Shown one piece after another: positions 1-8,728 of a stretch of 64,000 nucleotides of DNA. Location: assembly GCA_017992055.1 (NCBI GenBank), contig JAGOPK010000001.1:496001-560000 (forward strand), in the 5' to 3' direction. The notes beneath the pieces are model-generated. The model was not told the DNA's origin, made no database searches, and saw only the letters and a program-made list of their open reading frames with translations. The DNA is from Burkholderiaceae bacterium. GTDB taxonomy: Bacteria > Pseudomonadota > Gammaproteobacteria > Burkholderiales > Burkholderiaceae_C. The stretch's first letter is position 1. Every line of letters starts with the position of its first letter. The position numbers and the translations under genes are program-made.

Positions 1-93
1 CCGGCGATGCGTGTAGCGCCGGGGCCGGCGGCGGTGTTGGCGGAAGCCCTGGACCGGCTGGACGTCAGTGCCGGCCGGCGCCGTCAGAAGTAG
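1..93 (+). CDS. 3' end of an unidentified gene (partial)
   Basis: An open frame runs from the window edge to a TAG at 91-93 and encodes about 30 residues with a basic tail ending GRRRQK. It overlaps the 3' end of the convergent outer-membrane protein gene by 10 bases. It is too short to assign to a family. It could be the C-terminus of a real gene or a chance open frame in GC-rich DNA. Confidence 0.25.
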   Translation, partial: PAMRVAPGPAAVLAEALDRLDVSAGRRRQK

Positions 94-1436
94 ACCGCGG
101 CCAGCAGCTGCAGGCTGCGCCGGTTGGGGATCACGCCGTACTCGCTGTGCGAGCGTCCGCGGCTGTCCAGCCATTGGGCGGCGAGGTCCACGCGGTCAAA
201 GTGCCAGCGTGCCTCGAGCCAGGTGAAGCGGCTGTGGTCCTCGCCATTGATGCGCACGAAGCCGGCCAGGTCCAGGTTCTTCCACAGCAGGCTTTTCTGC
301 GAGGCATAGACCAGCCAGGCGCTGCGTGAGGCGCTGTCCTGGCGGCGTTGCACGTCCAGCAGATAGCCACCCAGGCCTCCGCTGCCGGCCAGGGCCGCTG
401 CGGCATCCCAGGCGGCACGGTCCGGCGCCGCGCCGTTGTGCTGGTATTCCAGCGTCAGGGCCAGGCGGCTGGCCGTGGTGTAGGTCAGGCCGGCGGCGGC
501 ACGGTCGCGGCTGCGGCGTTCGGCCGGCAAGCCCAGCGCCTGCGCCAGCCGGTCGGTTTCACTGCCCCGCGACCATTCGCCATGGGCCACGGCGGCATCC
601 GACAGCAACCAGGTGGCATTGGCGCCGAGCTGCGGCGCCCGGCCGTCTTCGCCATAGGCCAGGGCCTGGGTGCTGAAGCGCTCGCCCCAGCTCTGGCTCC
701 AGCTCAGCAGGGCCTTGCGGCGGCGGTTGGTGGCACCCAGGTCCAGGCTGAAGCTGTCGTCGCTGGCGGCATCGGCCAGCTTGGGTGCCAGGGCCAGCGA
801 CAGTGCGCCACCTGTCCACAGCCGCTGGGCGCGCAGCATCACCGTGCCCAGGCGGTTTTCGCGCAGCGCCAGCGGATCGGCGGTGGTGACGGTTCGCAGC
901 GCATCTTCGCGCAGGTAGTCGGTGGGGTTGAAGCCGTAGGCCGGGCCATTGCGCAGGTTGATGCGTCCGGCCTCCAGCACCCAGGCGCCACCCGCATCCT
1001 GCCAGCTGGCATAGGCCTCGCGCAGGCTGTTGACGGTGGAGCGCTCGCCGCTGTCCACCGGGTGCAGGCTGTCCAGCCGGTTGGACAGGGACAGGCGCCA
1101 GCCCGTTGCCGGCTGCCAGCTCTGGCTGTAGTCCAGCGAGAGGCGGCGCGTGTCCAGCGTCGGCAGGCCGTAACGCTGGCTGACGCGGCCGACGGCGGCC
1201 TCGGCATACAGCTTCAGGGTCGAGGTGGCTGCGGCGGGCGCCGCTGGCGAGGCCGTGCCAGCCGTGCCACTGGCAGCGGCCGGCTGGTCCGGCTCGGCTT
1301 GCAGCGACAGCGCATCGTCTTCGGCCGCCGCTTCGTTCTTGTTGCCACCGCCGGTGGAGGGCGGCGTCTGGGCCAGCGTTGCCAGCGGCAGCGCGACCAG
1401 TTGCAGCGCCAGCAGCGCCGGGCGCAGGTTCTTCAC
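84..1436 (-). CDS. putative outer-membrane beta-barrel protein of an ABC/LolA-like cassette
   Basis: This 450-residue protein has a Sec signal peptide (residues about 1-22, ending LATLAQ), a low-complexity Ala/Pro-rich linker (about 23-75) and then an alternating polar/aromatic strand pattern to the end. The C-terminal residue is Phe (ending VYF), the usual signal for BAM-dependent barrel insertion. The start is a GTG one base after the stop of the LolA-like gene, with AGGGAG upstream. It is the last gene of a four-gene minus-strand operon with an ATPase, a permease and a LolA-like periplasmic protein. By context it may be the outer-membrane end of that system. Substrate and exact family are not recognised. 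Confidence 0.7.
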   Translation of the reverse strand: MKNLRPALLALQLVALPLATLAQTPPSTGGGNKNEAAAEDDALSLQAEPDQPAAASGTAGTASPAAPAAATSTLKLYAEAAVGRVSQRYGLPTLDTRRLSLDYSQSWQPATGWRLSLSNRLDSLHPVDSGERSTVNSLREAYASWQDAGGAWVLEAGRINLRNGPAYGFNPTDYLREDALRTVTTADPLALRENRLGTVMLRAQRLWTGGALSLALAPKLADAASDDSFSLDLGATNRRRKALLSWSQSWGERFSTQALAYGEDGRAPQLGANATWLLSDAAVAHGEWSRGSETDRLAQALGLPAERRSRDRAAAGLTYTTASRLALTLEYQHNGAAPDRAAWDAAAALAGSGGLGGYLLDVQRRQDSASRSAWLVYASQKSLLWKNLDLAGFVRINGEDHSRFTWLEARWHFDRVDLAAQWLDSRGRSHSEYGVIPNRRSLQLLAAVYF

Positions 1437-1437
1437 A

Positions 1438-2229
1438 TCAGTCTCCCTGGAAGCGCGGCAGATAGTCGCGCTGGAACCAAGCGGTGGGAATGTTGCGCGC
1501 CGCGTAGTCCGAGAAGCGCACCAGGGTCACCGCCTGGGGGTTGAGGCCATCGATGATCACCGTCTCGGTCGGCCGTTCGGCACCCAGATGGCTCTGGAAC
1601 TTGCGGAAGAATGCGGTCTTCAGCAACCGGCCCGAATCGGCCAGGAAGCGGGCACGGATCGGCGCGCGGCTGTCGGCATCCAGCCACAGCTCGATGGCGG
1701 CATAGGTGGCGTCCTCGGTGGCGGAGGCCAGGGCCAGCTTGTGGGCCCGGCGGGGTTTGCGCTCGCCGTCGGTGATGTTCTCTTCGGCCACGAACGTGGC
1801 CTTGTAGTCGCGCGCGAAGTTCACCGTCACCACGTCGCCATTGGAAGCCTGGCCCATCAGCCGCTGCTGCGGCGAGATGCGCACACTGGCCTTGGTGCCG
1901 GGATCGAAGAACCACAGGTCGCTGCCGTTTTTCAGCATCAGCTTGCCGGCATCGCGGGCCGGCTGCACAAAGCGCAGCAGGCTGGCGAACTGGCCACTTT
2001 GCTCCACCGTGCGCGAGTAGCTGATCAGCTGGCTGGTATCGACCTGCTGGCCCTTCTCGAACTCGGTGATGGTGACGGTGACGCGAAATGGCTGGCCAGG
2101 GTTGCGGATGGCGTCGCTGGCCACCAGCAGGGCCTGGGCGTCGGGCGAAGCCCAGGCCAGGCGTGGCAGCGGGTTCATGGCCAGCGCCAGCCAGGGGCTG
2201 CGGCGCAGCAGGGTGCGGCGATCAAGCAT
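1438..2229 (-). CDS. LolA-like outer membrane lipoprotein-sorting family protein
   Basis: This 263-residue periplasmic protein has an Arg-rich N-terminus (RRTLLRR) followed by a hydrophobic segment (about 12-27), so it is exported by Sec or possibly Tat. The body fits the LolA-like family that travels with MacB/LolC-type ABC transporters: an N-terminal sheet (VTVTITEFEKG), a central segment (SDLWFFDPGTKASVRISPQQRLMG split over residues about 100-125) and a C-terminal ITDGE/LWLDADSRAPIRA portion. It abuts the permease gene (shared base at 2229) and the barrel gene. By family it probably carries a hydrophobic substrate across the periplasm. No substrate can be named. Confidence 0.75.
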   Translation of the reverse strand: MLDRRTLLRRSPWLALAMNPLPRLAWASPDAQALLVASDAIRNPGQPFRVTVTITEFEKGQQVDTSQLISYSRTVEQSGQFASLLRFVQPARDAGKLMLKNGSDLWFFDPGTKASVRISPQQRLMGQASNGDVVTVNFARDYKATFVAEENITDGERKPRRAHKLALASATEDATYAAIELWLDADSRAPIRARFLADSGRLLKTAFFRKFQSHLGAERPTETVIIDGLNPQAVTLVRFSDYAARNIPTAWFQRDYLPRFQGD

Positions 2230-3632
2230 CAGGCATGCCTCAGGGCGTCAACGATCTTCAGGCGCGCGGCGCGCCAGGCCGGCCACCAGGCCGACCCGGC
2301 GGCGATGAACATCAGTCCGACCGCAGCGCCGACCATCATCGTGGTCTCGCCCCAGACCCGGATGTTCAGCGGCAGCCGTTCCGAACTGCCCGGCGGCAGC
2401 CAGGTCAGCTCCATCCAGTTGACCATGCCGGCCACCCCGAGGGCGGACAGCACCCCCACGATCGCACCCACGGCACCGAGCAGCACGCCTTCGGTGACAA
2501 ACAGCGCGCGGATGCCGCCCTGGCGCAGGCCCACCGAGCGCAGCGTGCCGATCTCGGTGGTGCGTTCGACCACCGCGGCATTCATCGTATTGCTCACCGT
2601 GAACAGCACGATGCCGCCGATCAGCGCGAAGATGAAGCCGAAGATGGTGTCGAACAGGTCGATGGTCTGGCGGTAGAAGGGGTTCAGCACCTCGAAGTCG
2701 AGCACCGTCAAGGGCTGGCCAGGGGCCGCCTGCTGCAACAGTTGCTGCAAGCGGGCACGAGCGGCCGGGATCTGGGCCGTGTGATGCAGTTGCAGCATGA
2801 TCGCCGTGGCCCGGGGCGACTCGCGGCCGAAGACCAGCTGCTGGGCCGACTTCAGCGGCAGGATCACGGTGATCTCGTCCAGTTCCTTCATGCCCTGGTC
2901 TTCTGCCGCCAGCACATTCAGCGCGGCCACGTTGGGCGAGCCACGGCCATGGCCGGCCAGCAACTCGATGCGTGCGCCGGTCTTGCGAGGGGCCTGGGCC
3001 GGCGCTGCGGCAGGCGCGGTGTCGGCGGCCAGGGCGGCGATGTCGTCGGGCAGGGCCGGGCCGGCCTGGCGCACCTCGGCGGCGGGCTTGGGGCAGTTCG
3101 GGATGCCGAGCTGCTCGCACAGCAGCAGCACCCGAGCCACGCCAATGCCCACGATGGCGGAGTCGCCGGCCGCACCTTGAAGGGCAAACCTGGGCGCGGC
3201 CTGGGCGATGCCATACTCGTTCCACTCGCGCATGCGCGAGACATCGTCCGCGACGAAGCCGGTGCCGATCACGGTGCGCGAAACGCCGGCGTCGTAGTTG
3301 CCGGCGATGCCGCCAAACTGCAGCGTCGGCGAAACCACGGTCACCAGGTTCTTCAGCGGCTCATCTCGGCGTATGGCCTCGATCAGCGGGCCTACGTCGC
3401 GGATGGCATAGGCCGTCGGATTGCCATTGCCGTAGAGGAAGAAGTCCCGGTGCTGGATCTGCAGATGCCCGCCGGCGCGCACATAGCCGGTGAGCATCGC
3501 GTAGCGGATGTCGGCGCTGTAGCCGCCGAACAGCAGCAACGACGCCGTGCCGATGGCCAGCGCCAGCAGCGTGGCCAGTGAACGTCGGCGGTTGCGCAGC
3601 AGATTGCGGACCGCGAGCGACAAGGTCATCAT
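2229..3632 (-). CDS. ABC transporter permease, MacB/LolC (FtsX) type
   Basis: This 467-residue membrane protein has the classic four-helix FtsX/MacB layout. One N-terminal TM helix lies at about 18-37 (LATLLALAIGTASLLLFGG). A large periplasmic domain (about 40-330) follows. Three C-terminal TM helices (about 335-440) surround the conserved region VERTTEIGTLRSVGLRQ. The periplasmic domain carries an insertion rich in Ala/Pro (about 195-225). The start overlaps the ATPase stop by four bases, so the two are translationally coupled. The architecture points to mechanotransmission or lipoprotein extraction from the inner membrane rather than ordinary import. It could equally be an efflux-type MacB. 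Confidence 0.85.
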   Translation of the reverse strand: MMTLSLAVRNLLRNRRRSLATLLALAIGTASLLLFGGYSADIRYAMLTGYVRAGGHLQIQHRDFFLYGNGNPTAYAIRDVGPLIEAIRRDEPLKNLVTVVSPTLQFGGIAGNYDAGVSRTVIGTGFVADDVSRMREWNEYGIAQAAPRFALQGAAGDSAIVGIGVARVLLLCEQLGIPNCPKPAAEVRQAGPALPDDIAALAADTAPAAAPAQAPRKTGARIELLAGHGRGSPNVAALNVLAAEDQGMKELDEITVILPLKSAQQLVFGRESPRATAIMLQLHHTAQIPAARARLQQLLQQAAPGQPLTVLDFEVLNPFYRQTIDLFDTIFGFIFALIGGIVLFTVSNTMNAAVVERTTEIGTLRSVGLRQGGIRALFVTEGVLLGAVGAIVGVLSALGVAGMVNWMELTWLPPGSSERLPLNIRVWGETTMMVGAAVGLMFIAAGSAWWPAWRAARLKIVDALRHA

Positions 3633-4372
3633 GACGCGGGCTCGGTATCGGCAATGGTGTCTTCGGCCGCCGCTGGCTCGCTGGCCTTGCGCGAGATCTT
3701 CTGGATCACGCCGTCCTTGAGCATGATCAGGTCGTCGGCCGCACCGATCAGGCTGCGGTCGTGGGACGAGAAGATGAACGAGATGCCATAGCGCGTCTGC
3801 ATGCGCCGCATCAGCGACAGGATGGCGGCCCCAGTCTGGCTGTCCAGGTTGGCGGTGGGCTCGTCGGCAATCACCAGCTTGGGCTTGCGCACCAGCGCCC
3901 GGGCAATCGCCACACGCTGACGCTGGCCACCGGAGAGCTGGCCCGGGCGGTTCTTTGCCCGGTCGGCCAGGCCCACCGCTTCCAGCAGCTTGGTCACGCG
4001 GCGGTGGCGTTCGGCCGGCGCGATGCCGGCCAGTACCAGCGGGTACTCGATGTTCTCGTAGGCTGTCAGCACCGGCAGCAGGTTGAAGTTCTGGAACACG
4101 AAGCCGATGTTCTTGGAGCGGAAGTCCGCCAGTTCGTCGTCGGACAGCTTGTTGATGGCCGTGCCTGCGACCACCACCTCGCCACGGTCGGGCCTGTCGA
4201 TGCAGCCGATCAGGTTCAGCAGCGTGGTCTTGCCGCTGCCCGACGGGCCCAGCAGCACGGTGAAGTGGGCCGGTCGCACGAGGATGTCGATGCCCCGCAG
4301 CACGGGCACCTCCACCTCGTCCATCTGATAGGACTTAGTGATGTCGGTAAGCAGGGCGACGGGTTCGGTCAC
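3629..4372 (-). CDS. ABC transporter ATP-binding protein, LolD/MacB type
   Basis: A 247-residue ATPase with Walker A GPSGSGKTTLL, signature LSGGQRQRVAIARAL, Walker B KLVIADEPTANLD and an H-loop in FSSHDRS. The sequence LRGIDILVRPAHFTVLLGPS is typical of the LolD/MacB/FtsE group. I chose the GTG at 4372 (protein beginning VTEPVALL) because the upstream ATG at 4438 would add 22 residues rich in Cys and Arg that do not belong to the family. It is the first gene of the four-gene cassette. It is divergent from the hexapeptide-repeat gene, so the 4373-4518 gap must hold promoters for both, though I see no clear consensus there. Confidence 0.88.
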   Translation of the reverse strand: MTEPVALLTDITKSYQMDEVEVPVLRGIDILVRPAHFTVLLGPSGSGKTTLLNLIGCIDRPDRGEVVVAGTAINKLSDDELADFRSKNIGFVFQNFNLLPVLTAYENIEYPLVLAGIAPAERHRRVTKLLEAVGLADRAKNRPGQLSGGQRQRVAIARALVRKPKLVIADEPTANLDSQTGAAILSLMRRMQTRYGISFIFSSHDRSLIGAADDLIMLKDGVIQKISRKASEPAAAEDTIADTEPAS

Positions 4373-4518
4373 GGTATCAATGCACCGGCAAAGGTGGGCA
4401 ACAAGACTACGGCAGCAGGCGCTGCGAAGGTCCAGCAAGCGGCGTTACGTGTATTCTGACTGCATGTCCATGCACCCGAACAACAGAAGAGGTGCGCAAC
4501 TTCTCCCCGAGGCAGCCC

Positions 4519-5202
4519 ATGAAGGTCACTCCAATCGACTATCTGCTTTCTGCGTTGGTGATCACTGTGCTGTGTCTATCAAGTTTGGCCGCTGTCATGT
4601 TTGTCACGACCTGGACTAGGGCGTTGCTGGGGGCGTACCACGTGGTGGCTGACACAGCGCTTTGGATGATCGGCTATGGCGTGTTATCCGCGATTCTGCT
4701 GCGGGGCCTGTTGCATTGGCGGCCGCTGGCGGCCGGGCAGTTCAGCGAGACTTCGCCCGAGTTCACGCAGTGGAAGCTGCTCACCGTCGTGCACCGACTC
4801 GGGCAAGGGGCCTTGCGGCCTTTCACCCCGGTGTTCCTGCTGCCTGTCGTGGATGCGCTGTTCGGCGCTCGTATCGGTAGTGACGTGGCTTTTGGTGGCG
4901 AGATCAACGACCCTTGGCTGGTGGAGGTGGGTGAGGGCACCACTCTGGGGACTCATTCCATCGTCACTGGCAGCACCACTGGTGGTGGGCTGCTGACGAT
5001 GGCGCCGGTCCGGCTCGGCAAGGGCGTGACCGTCGGACCCAATGTCATGATTTCTCCGGGTTGCGAGATCGGCGACGGGGCCAAGCTGATGGTCGGCTCT
5101 TACCTGATGCCCAACTCGCGAGTGCCGGCTGGTGAAACCTGGCGCGGCAATCCGGCGCGCAAATGGGTCCCGGTCAAGACCACTGCGGCCCTTGTGGATT
5201 GA
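4519..5202 (+). CDS. membrane-anchored hexapeptide-repeat (left-handed beta-helix) protein
   Basis: A 227-residue protein with two N-terminal TM helices (about 8-31 and 44-66) and a C-terminal left-handed beta-helix. The repeats are visible as VEVGEGTTLGTHS, VRLGKGVTVGPN, MISPGCEIGDGAKL and RVPAGETWRGNPARKW. The last motif is the usual end of acyl/acetyltransferase beta-helices. The layout resembles the C-terminal part of Pls/NRPS-terminal-domain membrane proteins, but it is much shorter. I chose ATG 4519 (GAGG at a good distance) over GTG 4492. Its stop overlaps the next gene (TGATG). An acyl-transfer role is inferred. No catalytic His is evident in the helix. Confidence 0.7.
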   Translation: MKVTPIDYLLSALVITVLCLSSLAAVMFVTTWTRALLGAYHVVADTALWMIGYGVLSAILLRGLLHWRPLAAGQFSETSPEFTQWKLLTVVHRLGQGALRPFTPVFLLPVVDALFGARIGSDVAFGGEINDPWLVEVGEGTTLGTHSIVTGSTTGGGLLTMAPVRLGKGVTVGPNVMISPGCEIGDGAKLMVGSYLMPNSRVPAGETWRGNPARKWVPVKTTAALVD

Positions 5203-5690
5203 TGCCATTCCAGCTATCAGCCGAACGCATCGTGCGCTACCTCGAAACACAGATCGACATTGATGCGCAGCCTGGAGACGTCTGGTCCGTGCTGGTCGAC
5301 TTCGCCCGATATCCGGAATGGAACCCCTTTGTCCTGCGTGCCGAGGGCCTATTGCAGGAGGGGGCGCTGCTGGACATCGTGATGCGTCCCTGGCAGCAGC
5401 CACCAGCACCTTACCGGGTCCGTCTCACTAGCATTAGAGCTCCGCATCATCTGGGCTGGCTGGGCCACTTCAAGGTACCTGGCCTGATTGACGGCGACCA
5501 TTCTTTCGCGCTTGAGGAGTTGCCCTCCGGCGCCACCCGCCTGCGGCAAGATGAACGGTTCGGCGGCCTGCTGGTCCCGTTTGTCTGGCGTAGTTTCATC
5601 CAGCGCTATCTTGCGCTGTCCTTCGAAGCGCTGAACCAGAACCTGAAGGCACGCTGTGAAGGGCGCCCGCTGCCGGTTCCCATCACTTGA
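5202..5690 (+). CDS. SRPBCC (START/polyketide cyclase-like) family protein
   Basis: A 162-residue protein with an SRPBCC helix-grip signature. It begins with the strand IVRYLETQIDIDAQPGDVW, followed by LVDFARYPEWNPFV, which is the typical alpha-helix/turn of this superfamily. It ends with the long C-terminal helix (FIQRYLALSFEALNQNLKA). These proteins bind hydrophobic ligands, and no substrate can be inferred. It is translationally coupled to the preceding hexapeptide-repeat gene, so the pair probably acts on one substrate. Its 3' end overlaps the convergent prsT gene by 8 bases. Confidence 0.75.
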   Translation: MPFQLSAERIVRYLETQIDIDAQPGDVWSVLVDFARYPEWNPFVLRAEGLLQEGALLDIVMRPWQQPPAPYRVRLTSIRAPHHLGWLGHFKVPGLIDGDHSFALEELPSGATRLRQDERFGGLLVPFVWRSFIQRYLALSFEALNQNLKARCEGRPLPVPIT

Positions 5691-8460
5691 GGCTGGCGCG
5701 CAGCTTGGCCACCGTGGCCTGGCCGCCGGCGAACTTGGAGCCCAGCGCTGCCAGTTGGTCCAGTTCCTTTGTGGCCGCGACCCGGTCCCCCTTGCGCACG
5801 AGGTAGCGGGCCAGATTTAAGCGGAACGCCGGCTGGACGGGGGAAAGGTCCGCCGCCTGGCGGGCAACGGTAATCGCCTTGTCCAACTGACCCTCTTCGG
5901 CCAGGGCGAAGGCCAGCGTGTCGAGAAAGGGCGCGGTTTCTGGCTGCAGTTCGCAGGCGCGTTCTGCAAGTTCTCGGCCCCCGGGCTTTCGGTTGGTCAC
6001 ACGCATGTAGGCCACGTTGTTCAGTGCCATCGGGTCATCCGGCCGCAGCTTGAGCCAGGTTTCGTAGTGCTGCAGAGCAGTGATCGCATCGCCTCGAGAT
6101 GTGGCAGCGTCGCCCAGGTAGGCTAGGAAGGCTACGTCGTTGGGATGGCGCTGCAGCCACTGGGCGGCGAACGCATCGGCGGCGGCGTTCTGCTTGCTGT
6201 AGAGCAGCATCAGGTGCAGCCTCACCGGTAGCTTGCCCACCTGCTGCTTGTCCAGGCCCTTGCGGTACGCGGCTTCGGCCTCGGACCACTTGCGCTGCTC
6301 GGCCGCCAAGTCGCCTTCGAGCAGGAAGCCGTAGGCGAAGCCTGGAAGGCGCCTTTGCAACTCGAGGGCCTTGTCGAGCGCTACTTCGGGCTTCTTGGCC
6401 GCTATTGACGTGGTCACAAGGGCACGGCGCGCGTCTGTCGAGTGTGGTTCCAAGTCCACGGCCCGGGCGGCGCTGCTAACCGCCTGCGCTGGCATTCGGT
6501 TGGCCAGGTACGCGTTGGTGATATGTACCAGCGGCGCCGCAGATTGCGGCATCATCGAGGCCACCTTGTTGAAACTCGACAGAGCCTGCTGGACCTCGCC
6601 CGCGGCCAACTGGGCGCGTCCCAGGGCTTCCTGCAACTCGGGAGCCTGTGGCAGCGCCGTCGTTCCGCGTTGCGCGGCGGCCACGGCACCGTGGGGATCG
6701 TTGGCCGCCAGAAGGTGGGCTACAAGCGCCAGATGGGCTGTGCTGTCGAGCGGGTTGGACTTGACGGCTGTCTCGAGCAGCGGGGTTACGTCCTGGCGCT
6801 TGGTGCCGGTACGCAGCCTAAGTTCGCCCAAGGAGATCGCCGCAGGCACGCTGCGAGGATCGGCCTTGATTACTGCCTCAAAGCGCTTGATCGCTTCTGC
6901 GGTATTGCCAGCGCGTGCGTCCATTTGGGCCAGACTGGCGGCGGCGGTGAAGAACTTTGGATCCTTGGACAGTGCGCTCTCAAAGCTCTTGCGTGCACCA
7001 GCTTCGTCGTGCTTGCCCAGCAGTACGCGGCCGCGCAGGTTGTCCACCTGCGGGCTGGAGGGGTTCTTTTTGCCCATCCCGTCGATGGCCACTAGTGCAG
7101 CATCGAACTCTTGGCGCCGCAGGCGCAGGTTGATCAACGCCAGATCGGCGACCACGCCCCGGTCTTCCGCCGCAATCGACTCCAGGCTGGAAAGTACCGC
7201 CGACTCGTCTTGGCTCAGCCGCGTCATCGCTAGGGCAGTGCGTAGCGCGGCATCGTTGGGCTTGAGCTTGGCTGCGCGCGCATAAAGCTCCTCTGCCGCG
7301 GCATGGCGGCCCAGGCTCAACTGGATTTCAGCCGCAGTCTCCAGGACTTCCGGACGGGCATTGTTCTGGGCTGCCATATCACCAATCAGCGCCAGCCCCT
7401 TGGCAGGCTGTCCGCCGCGCAAATAGATCTGTGCCAGCAGGCGTCGGGCCAGTGGCAGACTGGGAGCCAACGTGAGTGCTTTGCTCAGGTAGTTCTCGGC
7501 TTGCAGCAGCCCGCCCCGCTGCAACTCGATGGCGCCAGCCAACTGCAGCGCGGGCAGGTGTTCCGGTGCGAAGCGCAAAACCCGAACCGCCGCATCGCGT
7601 GCCCCGTCCAGGTTGCCCTTCAGGAATGCGAGTTGCGCTTCGAAAAGAGTGGTCTGAGGGTGTTGGGGGAGAACCTTGCGCATCTCGCCAAGCAGGGTCT
7701 CCACGGCCTTCGCGTCGCCTTCATGGAACGCAAGAGCCACCAGCGCGGTGTAGGACGACACTGAACGCGGATCGAGCGCGAGCGAGCGCTGGTAGGCGGT
7801 GCGCGCGCCTGCGATGTCGTTTTTGCCGATCAGCAGAACATTGCCGAGATAGTTGAACGCCTCAGGCGACTTCCCGCCCTCGCCGGTGATCGGCTTCAGC
7901 TTTGCCAGCAATTCGTCGGGGCTGGACCTGTCGGCCGCCAACATCGCCTCCAACAGCACGGCATCGGTCAATTGCGGCGCATCCACCAGGATCTTGGCTA
8001 CGGCTGCACGGGCCGCGTCGCGCTGGCCCAGCATGCCCTGCGCCTTGGCCAGTTGCAGTCGCAGCCTGTTCCACGCGACCGCATCCTTAAGTGTGACCTT
8101 GCTCCCTTCGTTGATCAGCGCGTTGGCCTTGCCTTGGGCCAGCATGGCCGTGGCCAGTTCGGGCCAGACCGCATCGGGCGGGTGGCCATACTCGAGCGCC
8201 CGGCGAAACTCGGCCTCCGCACCTTCTGCTTCGCGCTGACGCAAGAGCACGGTGGCCAGCAGATGGCGCGCCGCCGCCGAGCGCGGATCCTCCTGTAGCA
8301 GCGACTTGATCTGCAGATAGGCCGCGGGGAGGTCTCCCTTGCTGGTTAGCACCTCGACCGACGCCAAGCTGGGCCGGGTGCCCGGTTCGCAGGCGCACAG
8401 TGCCAGCAGCAAGGTCAGCGCAGCCCAGCGTACGTTGTGACTCTTGGGAAAGAAGTTCAT
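5683..8460 (-). CDS. prsT: PEP-CTERM/XrtA system TPR-repeat lipoprotein PrsT
   Basis: A 925-residue protein with a lipoprotein signal peptide (lipobox LCAC, probable lipidated Cys24) followed by about twenty tetratricopeptide repeats to the C-terminus, for example AEAEFRRALEYG, ARTAYQRSLALDPRS, AEELYARAAKLKPNDA and ALQHYETWLKLRPDDP. Length and architecture match PrsT, the TPR protein encoded with exosortase A systems. I chose ATG 8460 because the 16 residues upstream in frame would bury the signal peptide. It stands alone on the minus strand, divergent from the PEP-CTERM gene. It probably acts in the periplasm or at the outer membrane in matrix secretion or PEP-CTERM protein handling. Its exact role is unknown. 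Confidence 0.9.
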   Translation of the reverse strand: MNFFPKSHNVRWAALTLLLALCACEPGTRPSLASVEVLTSKGDLPAAYLQIKSLLQEDPRSAAARHLLATVLLRQREAEGAEAEFRRALEYGHPPDAVWPELATAMLAQGKANALINEGSKVTLKDAVAWNRLRLQLAKAQGMLGQRDAARAAVAKILVDAPQLTDAVLLEAMLAADRSSPDELLAKLKPITGEGGKSPEAFNYLGNVLLIGKNDIAGARTAYQRSLALDPRSVSSYTALVALAFHEGDAKAVETLLGEMRKVLPQHPQTTLFEAQLAFLKGNLDGARDAAVRVLRFAPEHLPALQLAGAIELQRGGLLQAENYLSKALTLAPSLPLARRLLAQIYLRGGQPAKGLALIGDMAAQNNARPEVLETAAEIQLSLGRHAAAEELYARAAKLKPNDAALRTALAMTRLSQDESAVLSSLESIAAEDRGVVADLALINLRLRRQEFDAALVAIDGMGKKNPSSPQVDNLRGRVLLGKHDEAGARKSFESALSKDPKFFTAAASLAQMDARAGNTAEAIKRFEAVIKADPRSVPAAISLGELRLRTGTKRQDVTPLLETAVKSNPLDSTAHLALVAHLLAANDPHGAVAAAQRGTTALPQAPELQEALGRAQLAAGEVQQALSSFNKVASMMPQSAAPLVHITNAYLANRMPAQAVSSAARAVDLEPHSTDARRALVTTSIAAKKPEVALDKALELQRRLPGFAYGFLLEGDLAAEQRKWSEAEAAYRKGLDKQQVGKLPVRLHLMLLYSKQNAAADAFAAQWLQRHPNDVAFLAYLGDAATSRGDAITALQHYETWLKLRPDDPMALNNVAYMRVTNRKPGGRELAERACELQPETAPFLDTLAFALAEEGQLDKAITVARQAADLSPVQPAFRLNLARYLVRKGDRVAATKELDQLAALGSKFAGGQATVAKLRASLK

Positions 8461-8728
8461 GGGTGGTTCTGCTGGCCGGCGTTTGGGTTTGAACGATGAC
8501 GATGTCACTGGAACTGGCCGACGAACTGTACGGCTTCATACTCCTTGACAAGTTCCTTGCCTCAGTGGCGCGCGTGACCTCGGCCACGAACTGGGTACGG
8601 CAGCATCATCGCAGGGCGCAGAAGGGCCGGGGCTTGTTGTTAGGCAGGGTGTCGAAAACTCTGACGATCAAGTCGCTCTTCGAGGCCGGGTGTTTCGTAG
8701 GTATTTGATTTTTAAGGAAATTAGAGAT

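Noticed and set aside
348..1544. Long open frames opposite the outer-membrane protein, LolA-like and permease genes (for example 348-1544, 1225-2676, 2088-3581)
   Set aside because: They are antisense shadows of GC-rich genes: low-complexity Arg/Gly/Gln-rich translations without domains, while the minus-strand frames have clear families.
4373..4438. ATG 4438 as the start of the LolD-like ATPase
   Set aside because: It adds 22 Cys/Arg-rich residues before the conserved domain. GTG 4372 gives the family's normal N-terminus.
8546..8551. TTGACA on the plus strand resembling a perfect sigma-70 -35 box
   Set aside because: No -10-like hexamer occurs 15-19 bases downstream; the sequence there is GC-rich.
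8547..8562. Sigma-54-like element on the minus strand in front of prsT (AGGCAAGGAACTTGTC)
   Set aside because: The invariant C of the -12 GC is T and the -24 element is weak, so it does not meet the standard of the plus-strand site at 8729-8745.
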